From assembly GCA_002633025.1 (NCBI GenBank), contig NMRB01000097.1:384186-448185 (forward strand): a stretch of 64,000 bases of DNA, written 5' to 3'. The stretch comes from Notospermus geniculatus (lineage: Eukaryota; Nemertea; Pilidiophora; Heteronemertea; Lineidae). The translations under genes and the position numbers were made by a program. Of the stretch, positions 20,658 through 31,900 are shown piece by piece; position 1 is the first letter of the stretch, and each line of letters opens with the position of its first letter. The notes below the pieces were generated by a model. It worked only from the letters and a program-made list of their open reading frames with translations, made no database searches and was not told the origin of the DNA.

Positions 20658-23600
20658 TCACGTCTGATTCTGTTCAGACCATGAGAAATCTGGTAAAATT
20701 GATGCCACTTTTTTCCGCATTTCTTCTTTCCGTTTCTCCCTCTCTTGTTCCTCTCTCAGAAACTCAGGATATCGTCTCCACGCAGAAAAATGCTTCTTCT
20801 TTATCCTGTAGATATTATGTTCCCGGGACAATTCCTCCAATTCCCACATTCTCATCTTTGCTTCGATTGCATAGTCTGCCCACGCTCGGACGATTTTCCA
20901 TTTGAGATTCTTCTCGTAAAATCGCTGCGCTTTCTCCTCTTGGATGGCGAGGTACTTCCCATGCTGCAAGGGAAAACAAGAAAGCTTTGCAAAACGGGGA
21001 GGTTTGTAGTCGGTGGAAGTCCCAAGCTTTTCAACAAATGACCTCAGCAATGAAGAGGTTACCCTAATTTGATGGTAGGAATTGACTCACCCGCCTCCAG
21101 TTTTTAAACGACCGCCTCAGAATTGTGAATTTGAATAACATATCTGCCATTTCCTCTTTCTCTTCAACTTCGTTCCTCACAACCTCATGCCAGGAAAGTA
21201 AACATTTACTGAAAGATATCAAGATCATACAGAAAATATCAGATTTACTGAAAGATATCAGATTTTACTGAAAGATACCATATCATACATCAAGATATCA
21301 CATCTTACTGAAGCATATCAGATCTTACTTATAGATAGCAGACCTTACTGAAAGATATCAGATCTAACTGAAAGATATCAGATTTTACTGAAAGATATCA
21401 GCTTTTACTGAGATATCAAATCAGATTTTACTCAAAGATATCAGATTTTACTGAAATATCAGATTTTACTGAAAGATTACAGATCTTACTTCACATATCA
21501 TACAGAGAGTTATCTAGTTATTCTATGATTTGTTATATCACATGCAGCACAAACATTGGCCAAAACATACCGTAAAATATTATGGCTATACAGCTCTATG
21601 GCTTTTTCTTCATTTTCTTTGGCCAACAGGACAAGTTTTTTCCATGGCCAAAGTCCTTTTCTTCGTAGAAGAGTATTTTTGTAATGGTCATCGGCCATAT
21701 GATTCATTTCTTGTAGTCTCTCTGCTTGCTGTTGTTTTTCTAATTCTCTCTGGAAAGAGAAACAGAAAATCCAATTCAGAACAAATTCATGTAAACATTA
21801 CAACACACGTAACATGTGCGCCGATCAAGTGCACAGTGCAATGAATAGCTGTCAGTAAGTTGACCAATACAGGGTTTCCTCCAGAACAAAATGATGGGGG
21901 GGGGGGGTAAATGTGGCCACCAGAGGTGGCCGCCCGGGCGGGAGGGGCTGGGGGCCCTGGCTGGAAAAAACATCCTACCTGTCGCTCCATTCTTTTCTGT
22001 TCGCGCCGAGCCTCTATCCTCGCCTTTTTTTCTTCCTCCTCTCTCCTCAGGGACTCCGCTTCCTCAGCCCTGATCTTGGCCTGAAGAAATACGGCAAATA
22101 AATGTACAGCAGGAGGAAACCAGTCAGGGGTTTAGTTAGAGGGAGTTTGGAAGTCACGGAAGTCAAAATACTTCGGAATTTTAGGCTCCGGGAAGTCAAG
22201 TACTTCCAAACAATTTTAAACTTCTAATGTATTTAAGCTTATGAAGTACATTTAGACTTCCAAGAAAAGCCTCAATACTTCCTTGTTTTTGGGTTAAGGA
22301 AGTCATGAATTCCCATCGAAAAATGTTAACTAAACCCCTGACCAGTGTATCCGGATAAAAACCTGCGCTGTCAAAAGAGTCTTCATCAGATGAGGAATGG
22401 GTTTGACTGGGAAACGAACTCGGAACCTCAGGGCCACAGATTATCAAAGGCAAAGTAAAGCGGTTGTCTGAGTTTAAAGGATCGATATTGAACATTTCTT
22501 ACAAATTTCTCTTCGTCTTGCTGTCGTTTCCTCGCCTCTCTCTCTTCCTTCAGTCGTTGTCTCTCAGTTGCCCTCTCTTCCATCCTTTTCACGAATTCTT
22601 CATGTCTCTTACTGACATTACTTGCTGACGTCTCAACGGACGACACCTTCGACACCTCGGTTCTTGCAGTATTAGGCCTGAAAATGAAATAGAAAAGAAA
22701 CTAGTGCTCAAGTGTAGATTACTCCTGTATATTCCATCAGAGCTGAAGCCAAAGCATTATTGGCCCTGCTGGTAAGTATGGAAGAGGCCATCTCAGGCTG
22801 CTCATGTTCCTCACTTGGATGGGGTCTTTTACTTGCCCTTGCGAAGGCACAAGGTACAAGGCAGCACGGCTTACTGTCATATGCAACGGCCATGAACCAG
22901 GGATGATTAATCCCATATGACCCAGGCGTGAACCTGGGCCTGCTGCTTGCTAAGCGGACGTGATAATCACAAAGCTCTCAAAGTAGTGGTAGATTTTTGA
23001 AAAATTTGTCTTGGAAATAAAAACTGATGAACATTAGGATATTAATGAGAAAGGATGCTATGTGTAGAGAGAGAGAGCCAATTATACCCAACTTACCCAT
23101 TGCTGACCTCAGAAATTTGTGACGCTGCTGACTTTTGTTTATTATTGACATTCTTTTCCTTGGTTTGACCAATCGTATTCTGTTGAAGATTCTCCAGCTG
23201 CGCTTGTGCGGCCTGAAGACTCTGAAGGCTGACGGCATTGTTGAGCTGTGCGGAGACATCCTGAAAATCAAGAGATGAAACACACTGAAGACCATATGTA
23301 GGAGGAAACTGGACCCCCCAACAGCACCTGCAGATGAGTTCACTGGCAGCCATTTTGCCAAAATTAGGTCATCATCATGGGAATTACTACCATATGGCGC
23401 GGGCTGGATTCGAACCCGGGACCTGCCGCTTGCTAAGCGAATGTTATAACAACTAGGCTATCATGCAGAGTAACTGTTACTGTACTGAAACTCACCTGCT
23501 GCGATTTCAGCTGCATCTGTAGCATCTGCTGTTGTTGCATATACTGCAGATCCTCAATCAACCTCTGTTGCTCTTTAATTTGCTTCTGTTGAACTTTCAA

Positions 23601-26600
23601 CATATTCTGTTGCTCCTTGTGCCGATGTTCGAACATGCTCGTCGGCGGTGCCGGCTTCTCCCAGGCCCGCACTGCTTGCTGAATTTTCCTTTCCCGTTGA
23701 ATATTCTGACCTTCAACCTCGTCTCTCTGACCTTGACCTAAAGAAGCTAACTGCTCATTGGTCAGTTTCAAATGTTTGTGCGTGACCTGCCACGGTTCTG
23801 TTGGTATTTTTACCCCCTTTTGGCGAGTTGAAGCACTTGAAATGGTAGAGGTTTCACTTCTTGAGCTGGTTAAGTCGGTGCGGGCAGATTTATTTCCATT
23901 CGAATGCCTCGCCTGTTTTTCATTCAAGGCAAAAATTTCATCCTGAATAAGGGAAAAAAAACATGAGTAATTCTTTCCACAAAGAATATTTTTCTAACCT
24001 GAAAATGCCTTTCTGCATGAATGATTTCTATTCATTTTAACCTCTGTAATCAGGACACCTCTCAATTAAGGACAGCATCCGTCAGTCTCAAATCTTGTTC
24101 TTAATAGAGAGGTTCAACTGTATTGCTTCTTACCACTTTCTCCCGAGCTGAATCCAACGGTTTTTTACTCCTTTTCGTGGTCTCTGGTTGAGAACGGTCA
24201 CTCCAGAGTTGCCCCGATGCTGCTTTTTCGAGGAAGTTGGCTATTTTATTCTTGGTGACGTTCTGGTCTTTCTGGAGGTCCTGTTCGGCCTCGTTCACCG
24301 TGAGGAAGAGTTGCCAGTCCGTGAAGCAACGACGGAGGACGGACAGTCGGTAGTGCTCGTCGGCCATTTGCCTCTTTCTGGAAGAAACACAACCAAGTAA
24401 ATTATGCAGAAGTTTCTCTAAACACCTCATACATGCTGTAGTGGTTCGGATCTCCGACCAGTGGTCGGAGGGTCCTGGGTTCAAATGCCACTGTGGCATG
24501 AGATTTTGAGCAAGTCTTTTTTCCTTACTGGCCTCTCTCCACCCAAGTGTATAAATGGGTACCGGTCGGAAATGCTCAGATTGTAGTGCTGAATGAGCAG
24601 CTCATCTGAGTTCTACTGGAAGGTTTCAGGATAGACTGGGGTTAAAGTGTGAAGTTGGATGAAACCTCTACCATTGTTGATATCAGGCTACAAACCCAAA
24701 CATTAACCTTTAACTTTGACCTTTTAACAATGCAGGGATAAAAGGGTACAAATTATTTACCTATGGTATTGTTTCATATCTTCCTCATGTTCCCTCGCCT
24801 CCCGCACCAGACGACGTTCACGAACAAACGCCTTCCACGCATTCCAAGACCGCAGCAAACACCGCCAATCCGCCATCGCCCGCGCCTTACCCATCTGTAA
24901 CCTCCGTTCCAGAACCACACTATACCATGCCGAAAAGTATTTTTGCAACGTTTTGAGATTTTTTGATGAGACTTGATGCTGAATTTTTCCCAAGGCTAAG
25001 AGGTGGTTCCGACGATCCATCTCCGCTTTTTGCCGTGATTCAAATTCTTTTTGTTCCTCTTCCCATTTCTGTCGCTCCAATTCCTCCCTCGCTTTTTGGG
25101 CGAGTTCTTCCCTTTCTTTTCTTTCCCTGAAAATGTCAAAATATTGAGTGTCTTACAAACCTTTCTGAGGAGCTTTGACAGCCTAGTGGTTATAACGTCC
25201 ACTCAGCAGGCAGCAGGTTCTGGGTTCGAATCTAGCCCGGGCCATACGTCGCATGGGACAGTAAGCCGTGGTGCTTGTACCTTGTGCCTCTGCAAGGGCA
25301 AGTAAAAGACCCCATCCAAGTGAGGAACATGAGTAGCTTCAGATGGCCTCTTCCGTACTTACCAGGGCCAATAATGCTACATGTACATGTATTTAGTACT
25401 CAGCTCTCGACTGGCGTGTTTTTCTAGCTGCTGCGTTCTGAACCCTGCCTCGTGAATGTAGAAGAAATCAACTCAAACTGACCTTGTTTTTTTCTCCTCC
25501 TCAAGCCTTCTCTGTTCCATCATTTCTTTTCTAATCCTGGTCATCTCCTGCTGAACAAGGAGCTCTTCTTTCTTCACCTTTATTGCCTTCTCTCTTTCTT
25601 CCTAAACAACGAAAAAACATCACTGCTAAAACCCTACACTGATAGCAGAGTGGTTATCACATCCACTCACTCAGCAAGCGGCAGGTTCTAGGTTCAAATC
25701 AAGCCTGGGCCTATGGCTCTTCACATCTGTTACATGGGACAGTAAGCCGTGGGGCCTTGTACCTTGTGCCTTTGCAAGGGCAAGGTTGTTCTAAATAGAG
25801 AGGTTCCATTGTAAATTCATTTTTCAGTTCAGTTGCACCTCTTCTTCAAGTAAATAGAACCGAGAGCAAGCCATTACACATTGGCTGGTATTCATAAAAG
25901 TTAGCAAATGCTTTTACTTGAGATTTGCACAGAAATGTCCAATGTAAATGTATTGCAAAACTTGAAGTAAAAGCATTTGCTAGCTTTTATAAATATCAGC
26001 CATAAACTGGCTACCACTGACTTCAAATCAAAATTGCCTGGCGCTGTGGGAAAAGTCTTTGATGGAGCCTGACCTTCATGATAATCTGTTTTGCCTGAAA
26101 CTGTGTCTCTTTTCTAGTCTGCTGTTCTCTTCGCTTCCTCTCCAATTCCTGTTCCCGTTTTAACCGATTCTCCTTCACTTGCTCGTGACGCAGTTTCATT
26201 TTTGTCCTCGGGTCGACCTCATGGCGTTTCTTCAGACCGAGATCACCCTTAAACTCGTCATGCACGACTTCCTTCTCCATGAGGTTATTCAAGATGCTGC
26301 CGACAATTTCGTCTTCGTCTCGATTCTCGAGGTCATAGTACGGATCTACGGAGAGCATAAATTGAGTTTTACAAAGAAAGACAAAAAAAAACTCTGACGC
26401 GGAGGAGCGCAATTACACAGCTTTACTTACCAACTGAGGGAGTCCTGTGGCTGTGAGTCTTTGGAACATCAGGTATTTCGTCTTGATAGCTCTCCAGGTC
26501 GACCATATTGTCCCATTCTCGTTTGATCTCTGCCTTGCTAGGTTTGCTGTACCAGCCGTCCTCAACGTCATCATAGCAAACATCGTCATCGAGATTGATT

Positions 26601-27551
26601 TTCTCCGTCACCCACTGATTGAGCAGATCTTGGGCTGAAAGGTTAAATTACACCTAAAGACAGGCAAAATTGTAAAGTAGGAGGAAACTGGAGTCTCCAC
26701 AGAAAACTTGCTGCTGATCTCGCAAAGAGAGTTGCCCTCTCTATCAGATAGAGAGCAGGTCTGACTGGGACCGATCCCGCAACCTCTCAGTGACAGGTGC
26801 CGATGTTTCCATTACACCGCTCTGAGAGGTGGTGGGTGATGACATACCCTCTGCATAAGCAGCATCATGTTCCCTCATGTGTTCAATTGCTGCCCGAGCT
26901 TTTGCCTTTCCCTGGTCTCTCGCCGGCCGGTATGGAATTCCAAACGCTTCGGCTGCTGCCTGATTGGATGCTTCTTCAACTGTCTTGATCCAGTCTTCGA
27001 TGTCATTTCCAGTTGCAACCCTCTGAAAAGGCCAAAAGGTGGTACAGTAGGCCTATAAGAAGATGATTGTGTAAGCCAAGGACTACTAACAAACAAATTG
27101 GCGTTTGCCTGACTGTGGTAGGACTGGGTTATACAACCTAGGCTACCGAGGGCAGCAGTGCTGCATAACATTACATACAGTACCTAGGGCCTCAGGCGTA
27201 GGCCTAGGCCTACAGCTACCGTCATGACCGTAGGCGTAGCGTAGGTAGCCAGCCGTCTGTTCTGTAGCCCATGGCGTAGTAGGGCTTTTACAACCGACCA
27301 ATTGTTTCTTCAGTTTGATCGAGTCACTGTGTGCAAGTGCATTTTGGTGCGGTGGCAGTGGATTCACTTAGACTTGCATGATGATGTTCACTAATTCTGT
27401 GCATGCATGCAGTACATGTGCATGCAGTGTAGTGCATGCATGCATGGTATTACACAAGTGCATTTTTTTCAGTATTTACCTGGGTTCTTGAGTAAACCCT
27501 GGGTTCTTCACGGCGTTTCCAGCGGTAAAGTTCTGGTTTATGGAAAGACAT
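20658..27551 (-). CDS. CCDC191: Coiled-coil domain-containing protein 191-like
   Basis: Fourteen exons read leftward: 27551-27480, 27022-26848, 26634-26431, 26345-26074, 25601-25483, 25126-24761, 24377-24134, 23942-23496, 23260-23097, 22677-22503, 22080-21979, 21749-21571, 21208-21091, 20963-20658; 2,943 nt, 980 aa (human CCDC191 about 936). The start MSFHKPELYRWKRREE and following GNDIEDWIKTVEEAS resemble the family's N-terminus. The rest is long coiled coil (EERKRR/KQQQ-rich) with spaced SFI1-like units: L-x-x-YFSAWYSVVLERR, LRSWNAWKAFVRER, LRRCFTDWQLF, LRRSFKNWRR and KKHFSAWRRYPEFLREE. SFI1-type L...W repeats bind centrin, so a centriolar or ciliary role is possible but inferred. Exon structure is firm; the exact family name rests on my memory of the human protein. 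Confidence 0.8.
21199..21489. repeat. Minisatellite, about 20-bp unit, in a CCDC191 intron
   Basis: About a dozen variable copies of ACTGAAAGATATCAGATTTT (some units shortened, some with ATCATAC). It begins almost at the acceptor of the 21091-21208 exon, whose polypyrimidine side is built from the repeat. Confidence 0.9.
22110..22440 (+). repeat. Deu-like SINE fragment split by a MITE
   Basis: CAGCAGGAGGAAACCAGT before the insertion and TGTATCCGG...AAACCTGCGCTGTC, GGTTTGACTGGGAA and CTCGGAACCTCAGGG after it. The same blocks appear at 26678-26828, 54670-54780 and 56990-57120. They resemble the GGAGAAAACC-type core of deuterostome Deu SINEs; this is from memory and needs a library search. Confidence 0.6.
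22125..22340. mobile_element. 216-bp MITE with ACCAGT target duplication, nested in a SINE
   Basis: The left end CAGGGGTTTAGTTAG and right end TTAACTAAACCCCTG are inverted with one change. ACCAGT flanks directly at 22119-22124 and 22341-22346. The interior repeats GGAAGTCA and TACTTCC words in both orientations. It interrupts a SINE in a CCDC191 intron, so it is younger than that SINE. Confidence 0.88.
22729..22978 (-). repeat. tRNA-derived SINE, near full length
   Basis: Antisense: from the 3' end ATTCCATCAG-GCTGAAGCC through GGGGTCTTTTACTTGCCCTT and ACAAGGCAGCACGGCTTACT to the tRNA-like head with box-B-like TGAACCTGGG and CTTGCTAAGCGGACGTGATA. Confidence 0.85.
23391..23463 (-). repeat. SINE head only (tRNA-like part)
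   Basis: ATATGGCGCGGGCTGGATTC, GAACCCGGGACCTGCCGCTT, GCTAAGCGAATG and AACTAGGCTATCATG are the tRNA-related head in reverse complement. It ends beside the CCDC191 donor at 23495. Confidence 0.75.
24036..24122 (-). repeat. GAACCTCTCTATTAAGGACA repeat, partial antisense copy
   Basis: AACCTCTGTAATCAGGACAC and CTCTCAATTAAGGACAGCAT, then TTAATAGAGAGGTTCAACTG. It ends 12 bases before a CCDC191 splice donor. Confidence 0.8.
24438..24680 (+). repeat. Second tRNA-like SINE type (GCTGTAGTGGTTCGGATCTC)
   Basis: Box-A-like GCTGTAGTGGTTCGGATCTC, then box-B-like GGTCCTGGGTTCAAATGCCA, then GAGATTTTGAGCAAG and CCACCCAAGTGTATAAATGG. It differs from the main family. Only one clear copy seen here. Confidence 0.65.
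25170..25390 (+). repeat. tRNA-derived SINE, near full length
   Basis: The head GACAGCCTAGTGGTTATAAC with box B GGGTTCGAATCTAGCC, then the body CTGCAAGGGCAAGTAAAAGA and CCAGGGCCAATAATGCTACA. A second, shorter copy lies at 25640-25800. Confidence 0.88.
25640..25800 (+). repeat. tRNA-derived SINE, 3'-shortened copy
   Basis: GATAGCAGAGTGGTTATCAC head, TTCTAGGTTCAAATCAAGCC box B region, ACAGTAAGCCGTGGGGCCTT. It runs out at GCAAGGGCAAGG and joins a fragment of the GAGAGGTTCCATTG repeat. Confidence 0.8.
26678..26828 (+). repeat. Deu-like SINE fragment
   Basis: GTAGGAGGAAACTGGAGTCT, CACAGAAAACTTGCTG, GGTCTGACTGGGACCGATCC and AACCTCTCAGTGACAGGTGC. Same family as 22110-22440 and 54670-54780. Confidence 0.6.
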
Positions 27552-28928
27552 ATCAAATATCATTTATTTGGCAGGAGTTCGAATAAATTTCAACCAGACA
27601 GAAGACGTCCATTGGCCGTGATTTTTTGTGAAAAACTCAGCTTGGACCTGGCCGCCGCCATCTTTCAACAAATCCCAGATCTCGCGATACCACGCGTGAA
27701 ATCACGAGATTTCATAAACGGGAAAGAAGGTTGATGCTTTTCGATTTTTCTCGCTTCCAAATTCATCGTATTTTAGCCCGAATCATATTCACAACTTGGG
27801 TATCATGTGTACCATAAAGGAGCGTGAGTTTCAGAGTATTTGCAGACGTGTTTTTTATGAAAGAGCCGAATTTGTGTGACCGGGGTCGAAATGGAATCGA
27901 CCAAGGTTGGTCTTGTCCACCCCGCAATGGTGGAACATTCCCGGGCAGGCTTTATTCCACATCGGGGGCCAAGCTTCTGCGGGTGTTATTAGCCCATCCA
28001 AAGTTAGGGGTGAGAGGGTGGACCTTCTCAACTTTGAGTCCTTGCAAAGGTTGCCAAAATGGTCCTTTAAATTGAGCGAAAATCCCTGTTTTAATGGCGC
28101 CAGACAAGGCGTCTTCCAGACAAAAGATTTGCATAATTTATGCCAGACAATGCACAGTCTGGTTGGTGCCAAAGCTTTTGTTGAGCTTGGGAAATTTTTG
28201 TGCACCCCCTTCCAAGAAGTTTTTGGTCCCATCCCGGGTCGCAGGACATCCCTGTGGTAGGCACTGCAAGTGAGATGGAAGACCAACTCACCGGCGCGTG
28301 CAGTGTTCCAGACAATAATAGACAATAGCTAGAAATACAAAATAACAACCGACACCTATTGCTGTCTACGAGCCCATGACCATGGCAAAGGCCTAGGCCT
28401 ATTTGCAGTGCGATTTAGATAATGAACTGCCACAAAAGAAAACGACTTGATTAGATTGGGTGCTCCAATTGGAGGCCCTGTATGGGAGGATAGCCCATTG
28501 TTAATTCATGAATAGAATTAAATTAGTAATTTAATTCTATTCATGAATTAACAATGGGCTATCCAAAATATTTCAAGCGCAATTAATTTCATATTTAAAA
28601 TATGAAATTAATTGTGCTTGAAATATTTTGGTTGGTAGTTTCTTGGAGGAATTATACTGTCAGTAAAATTCCTCCAAATCCAAGGCATTTCTAAGTCCAC
28701 CACTGTAATGACTTCTGGGAAGCCGCCGCCCCTATCCCCCGACCCCAGTTCTGACTATGTTAAATGATGGTTCCTTAAAGGTGCATCAACTGCCTTTCAA
28801 CACACCAAGAGCTATTTACTAAGTAAAACACCTTGCAATTTCAGATGGCCACTTCCGCAAATGATCGCTGTTATATGTGACAAATAACAAAGCAATGAAT
28901 TCCATGGTGCATCCCTACGTATGAAGCT
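27552..28928. promoter_or_regulatory. Divergent region between CCDC191 and PRDM10
   Basis: About 1.4 kb. The CCDC191 promoter is probably 27560-27760 (CpG-containing). The middle (27860-28330) has overlapping ORFs on both strands with no protein match and is probably repeat-derived. Two tandem palindromes occupy 28488-28629, and a looser hairpin (TTGGAGGAATT / AATTCCTCCAA) follows at about 28640-28680. No PRDM10 5' UTR could be defined. Confidence 0.55.
28488..28629. repeat. Two adjacent near-perfect palindromes
   Basis: Palindrome 1: arms 28488-28525 and 28527-28564, 38 bp, no mismatch, one-base centre. Palindrome 2 starts at the next base: arms 28565-28596 and 28598-28629, 32 bp, one mismatch (C/T), one-base centre. 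Both are A/T-rich with a short G/C block near the outside. Confidence 0.95.
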
Positions 28929-31900
28929 ATGGATAACCAACAAGAACAGCCATTACACAGCAGTCAGAGCCTGTGGCCACCGAATCAAGGCCAGGAGGTG
29001 ACGTCAGCATCGCTGTTTGTGACGTCCACTCATCAGGGGACATACACGACACAGTCGTCATTCGTGACGTCATTTCCACACGCCCAATTTGTTGACAACC
29101 AGTTCCCGGTGACGACTTCGACATATAGGATCGGGGGACAGAGTTACCAGATTGCCCACACAGGCCAGGAGGTGAGGAACAAGGGGAAAAAATCAAAGTT
29201 TCTCTGAAGGAGTGGTATTTTGTTCATTCCCATTGCTACAACCACTCAAAATGGGCTGTGGCAGACCCTCCAAAACTCCAGTAAAAAATCACTGAAATTG
29301 ATGGCCCCCAAGCCATTGATTGAATGGATAAAATGCATTAGAGATTGTGGGGACATCTGGTGTTGGCTGACAGAACTAAAATGACTTCACCAACCAGGAC
29401 ATGTCATGTATGTTCGTGTTGGGTAGTGAAACAGTTAAAACTTGAGAAAATAAGTTAGAGGACCAAGTAAAGACTTTTTTTGAATGATTGACAACTTAGA
29501 ACCCTTCCATTTTAGGTTTACCAGGCCCCTCACTCATCATATGAAAGAATTTCTCCTGTTGAAGAATATGCTGAACCATCAACAAGCACCGACACTTTAC
29601 AACAGTTCCAGCACTTACCACCAGATGGCACCTCACAGATAATCAGTATACCAGTTGATGGGGGTAACTTACAAAGGGCTGGCCTGGTAAGGAAGAGAGA
29701 GAAGTGTGTATGGGCCTTGTTTGTTTTAAAGCGACCCTTCAGGCAGCAAAATTTCATCGGCATTTTGATGTGCTTGCCGAGGTGGAGGGAAGGAAGTCAA
29801 GTGTCTTGCTCAAGGACGCTTGGAAAGAGTCGAGATTGCAGAGGGTGTAGATTTAAATCCCCGTTGCAAGTCCTACTGGACGATCATCGCCAGAGTAGTA
29901 GTAAACCATGGTATCTCGCCCATAGAACACAACACTAATCCCCCCATGTCACTTTCACAGACTCAAGACCCTCAGATTGCCAGCCACAATCCGCGATTGA
30001 TTGAAGTAGTTCAGGCGCAACCAGGTCCCGGGTATTCACCGATTGGGAGTCCCCGCCTACCGTTGATGGCGGCGGGATCTGGTGTTCCGTTACAGTCCGA
30101 CGGTCCGTCAAGTTCTGATGGAGCTGGTTTGGTATGTTACTCTTTTTCATTTCATACATATTGATAGTAGGCTGTACTTGTGGCTAAAACTGGCATCGAG
30201 ACTTAAAACATTTCAGGCATAAAGTGCTTTTCAGAATGGCCAGTCATTTTTGCACTGATTTGACCTTGCAATTGAACCTAACCACAAGCCACAAATTGAC
30301 CCGTTACGTGTGCATGCCAATAAACGGCTGACCGACTTCTAATAGGACCTTTTTCAGGTCTATACTCTGTTTCAAGATAATCATGCAGTCATGCACACGT
30401 AACTGGCCAATTTGTGGTTAGTCAGGTTATGTTCCATTGCAAGGTAAAATGAGTGCAAAAATGACTGGACATTCTGAAAAGCACTTTACAAGCACCAACT
30501 TGGGGCATTACAGGGGGAGCCTTGATATCTAGTGGTTGGTTCGAATCCAGCCTGGGTAATATGGGATAAATCATCCCTGGCTCTTCACCACAGCCACTGC
30601 ACAACCGCAACAACCCTAAATCTTGCACACTGAGCAAGAAAAGTCCTTTTGTAACTTTATTCATGTTCCTTCCCTTCAGGCCCAGCCCGAGCCCACAGAC
30701 CAGGAGACCGACCAAGCCGTGAGCTCGATCAGTTTAGCTCTCCAGGAATCTGTGGTCCAGACGACCATGAAGGCGGCAAGGCAGATGGAATCTTACAGCA
30801 ATGAACCCGACACAACTCAAGGGGATAGTTCACATCATTATGAGAAATACGATTCACCACACGATGCAGGTAAGGACTGATGCTGTCAGGGTGGCAGAGT
30901 GAAAATACCAGCCCCTGTCACCTCTATAATCCAGGTTCGATTCCCGGTTGAACCCAGTACTCGTGATAGAGATGGCGACTCTCTTTGATCATGGTAGGCC
31001 GTGGTGCCTTGTACCTTGTGCCTTTCCAAGGGCAAGTAAAAGACCCCATCCAAGTGAGGAACATGAGTAGCTTGAGATGGCCTCCTCCGTACTTACCAGG
31101 GCCAGTAATACTTTGGCTACGGCCCTGATGAAAAATCCAATACAAATACAAATACTTAAAATTGATTTACAAACTTTTCGATGTATTTCAGATTATCGTA
31201 AAGCTTACATCTCCCGCGGTGAAGACGCAACCAACGCGGACCCAAACTCTATCGAATCGGCCATCAATTCTACTACTCCACAACCGTCGACGTCATCGCA
31301 GCCTATCGGTCAGCTGACGTATTTGCATGATGGGATTCAAGATGGCGAACTCGTGTCGAGTCACAGCGGATGTTTGTCGGCGACTCTTGATGCGGCGACG
31401 GGAACGGAAGGTGAGGGCTGAATGTGGCATTTTCAGCCTCGGATATCAAACACCTCCAATCCTTAAAGCCCCTCTGTATTGAATTTTACGATATTTTCAA
31501 AGTGTTAGGAGAGTGCAGGTAGAGGTCTCATAGCCTCGTGAAGCTCCCCAAAATGCTTGCCTGATATGTACTTCAAAGAATCAAGCCCTAGTTTTCAGCA
31601 CACACTGAAAAAACTGCAGGCAGAGTTTGAATGCATTCAGATAGAGCATAGTACATTTTACGCTACACTAACACCAACAAGTCTAAAAATGCATAATCCT
31701 TCTTATTTTTAGGGCACGGCCATGCAAATGACATCAGTAGGGACCTGGTCTTGGTGGACGAGGCCCACAATGCAGACGTCGGACTAGAAGGTTTGGAATT
31801 TCATCCGTTCCGACGTGATGTCCCGGTGAGGAAGTCAATACGAATCAGCTCCAATCTCGATGGGGGACAGAAACCACGGGCAAAATATGTGCCAGGGCCG

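Noticed and set aside
21199-21489. CRISPR array
   Set aside because: Regular 20-bp units without unique spacers, in an intron of an animal gene; it is a minisatellite.
27855-28325. Overlapping ORFs on both strands between CCDC191 and PRDM10
   Set aside because: No recognisable domain on either strand and no splice context; more likely a decayed repeat.
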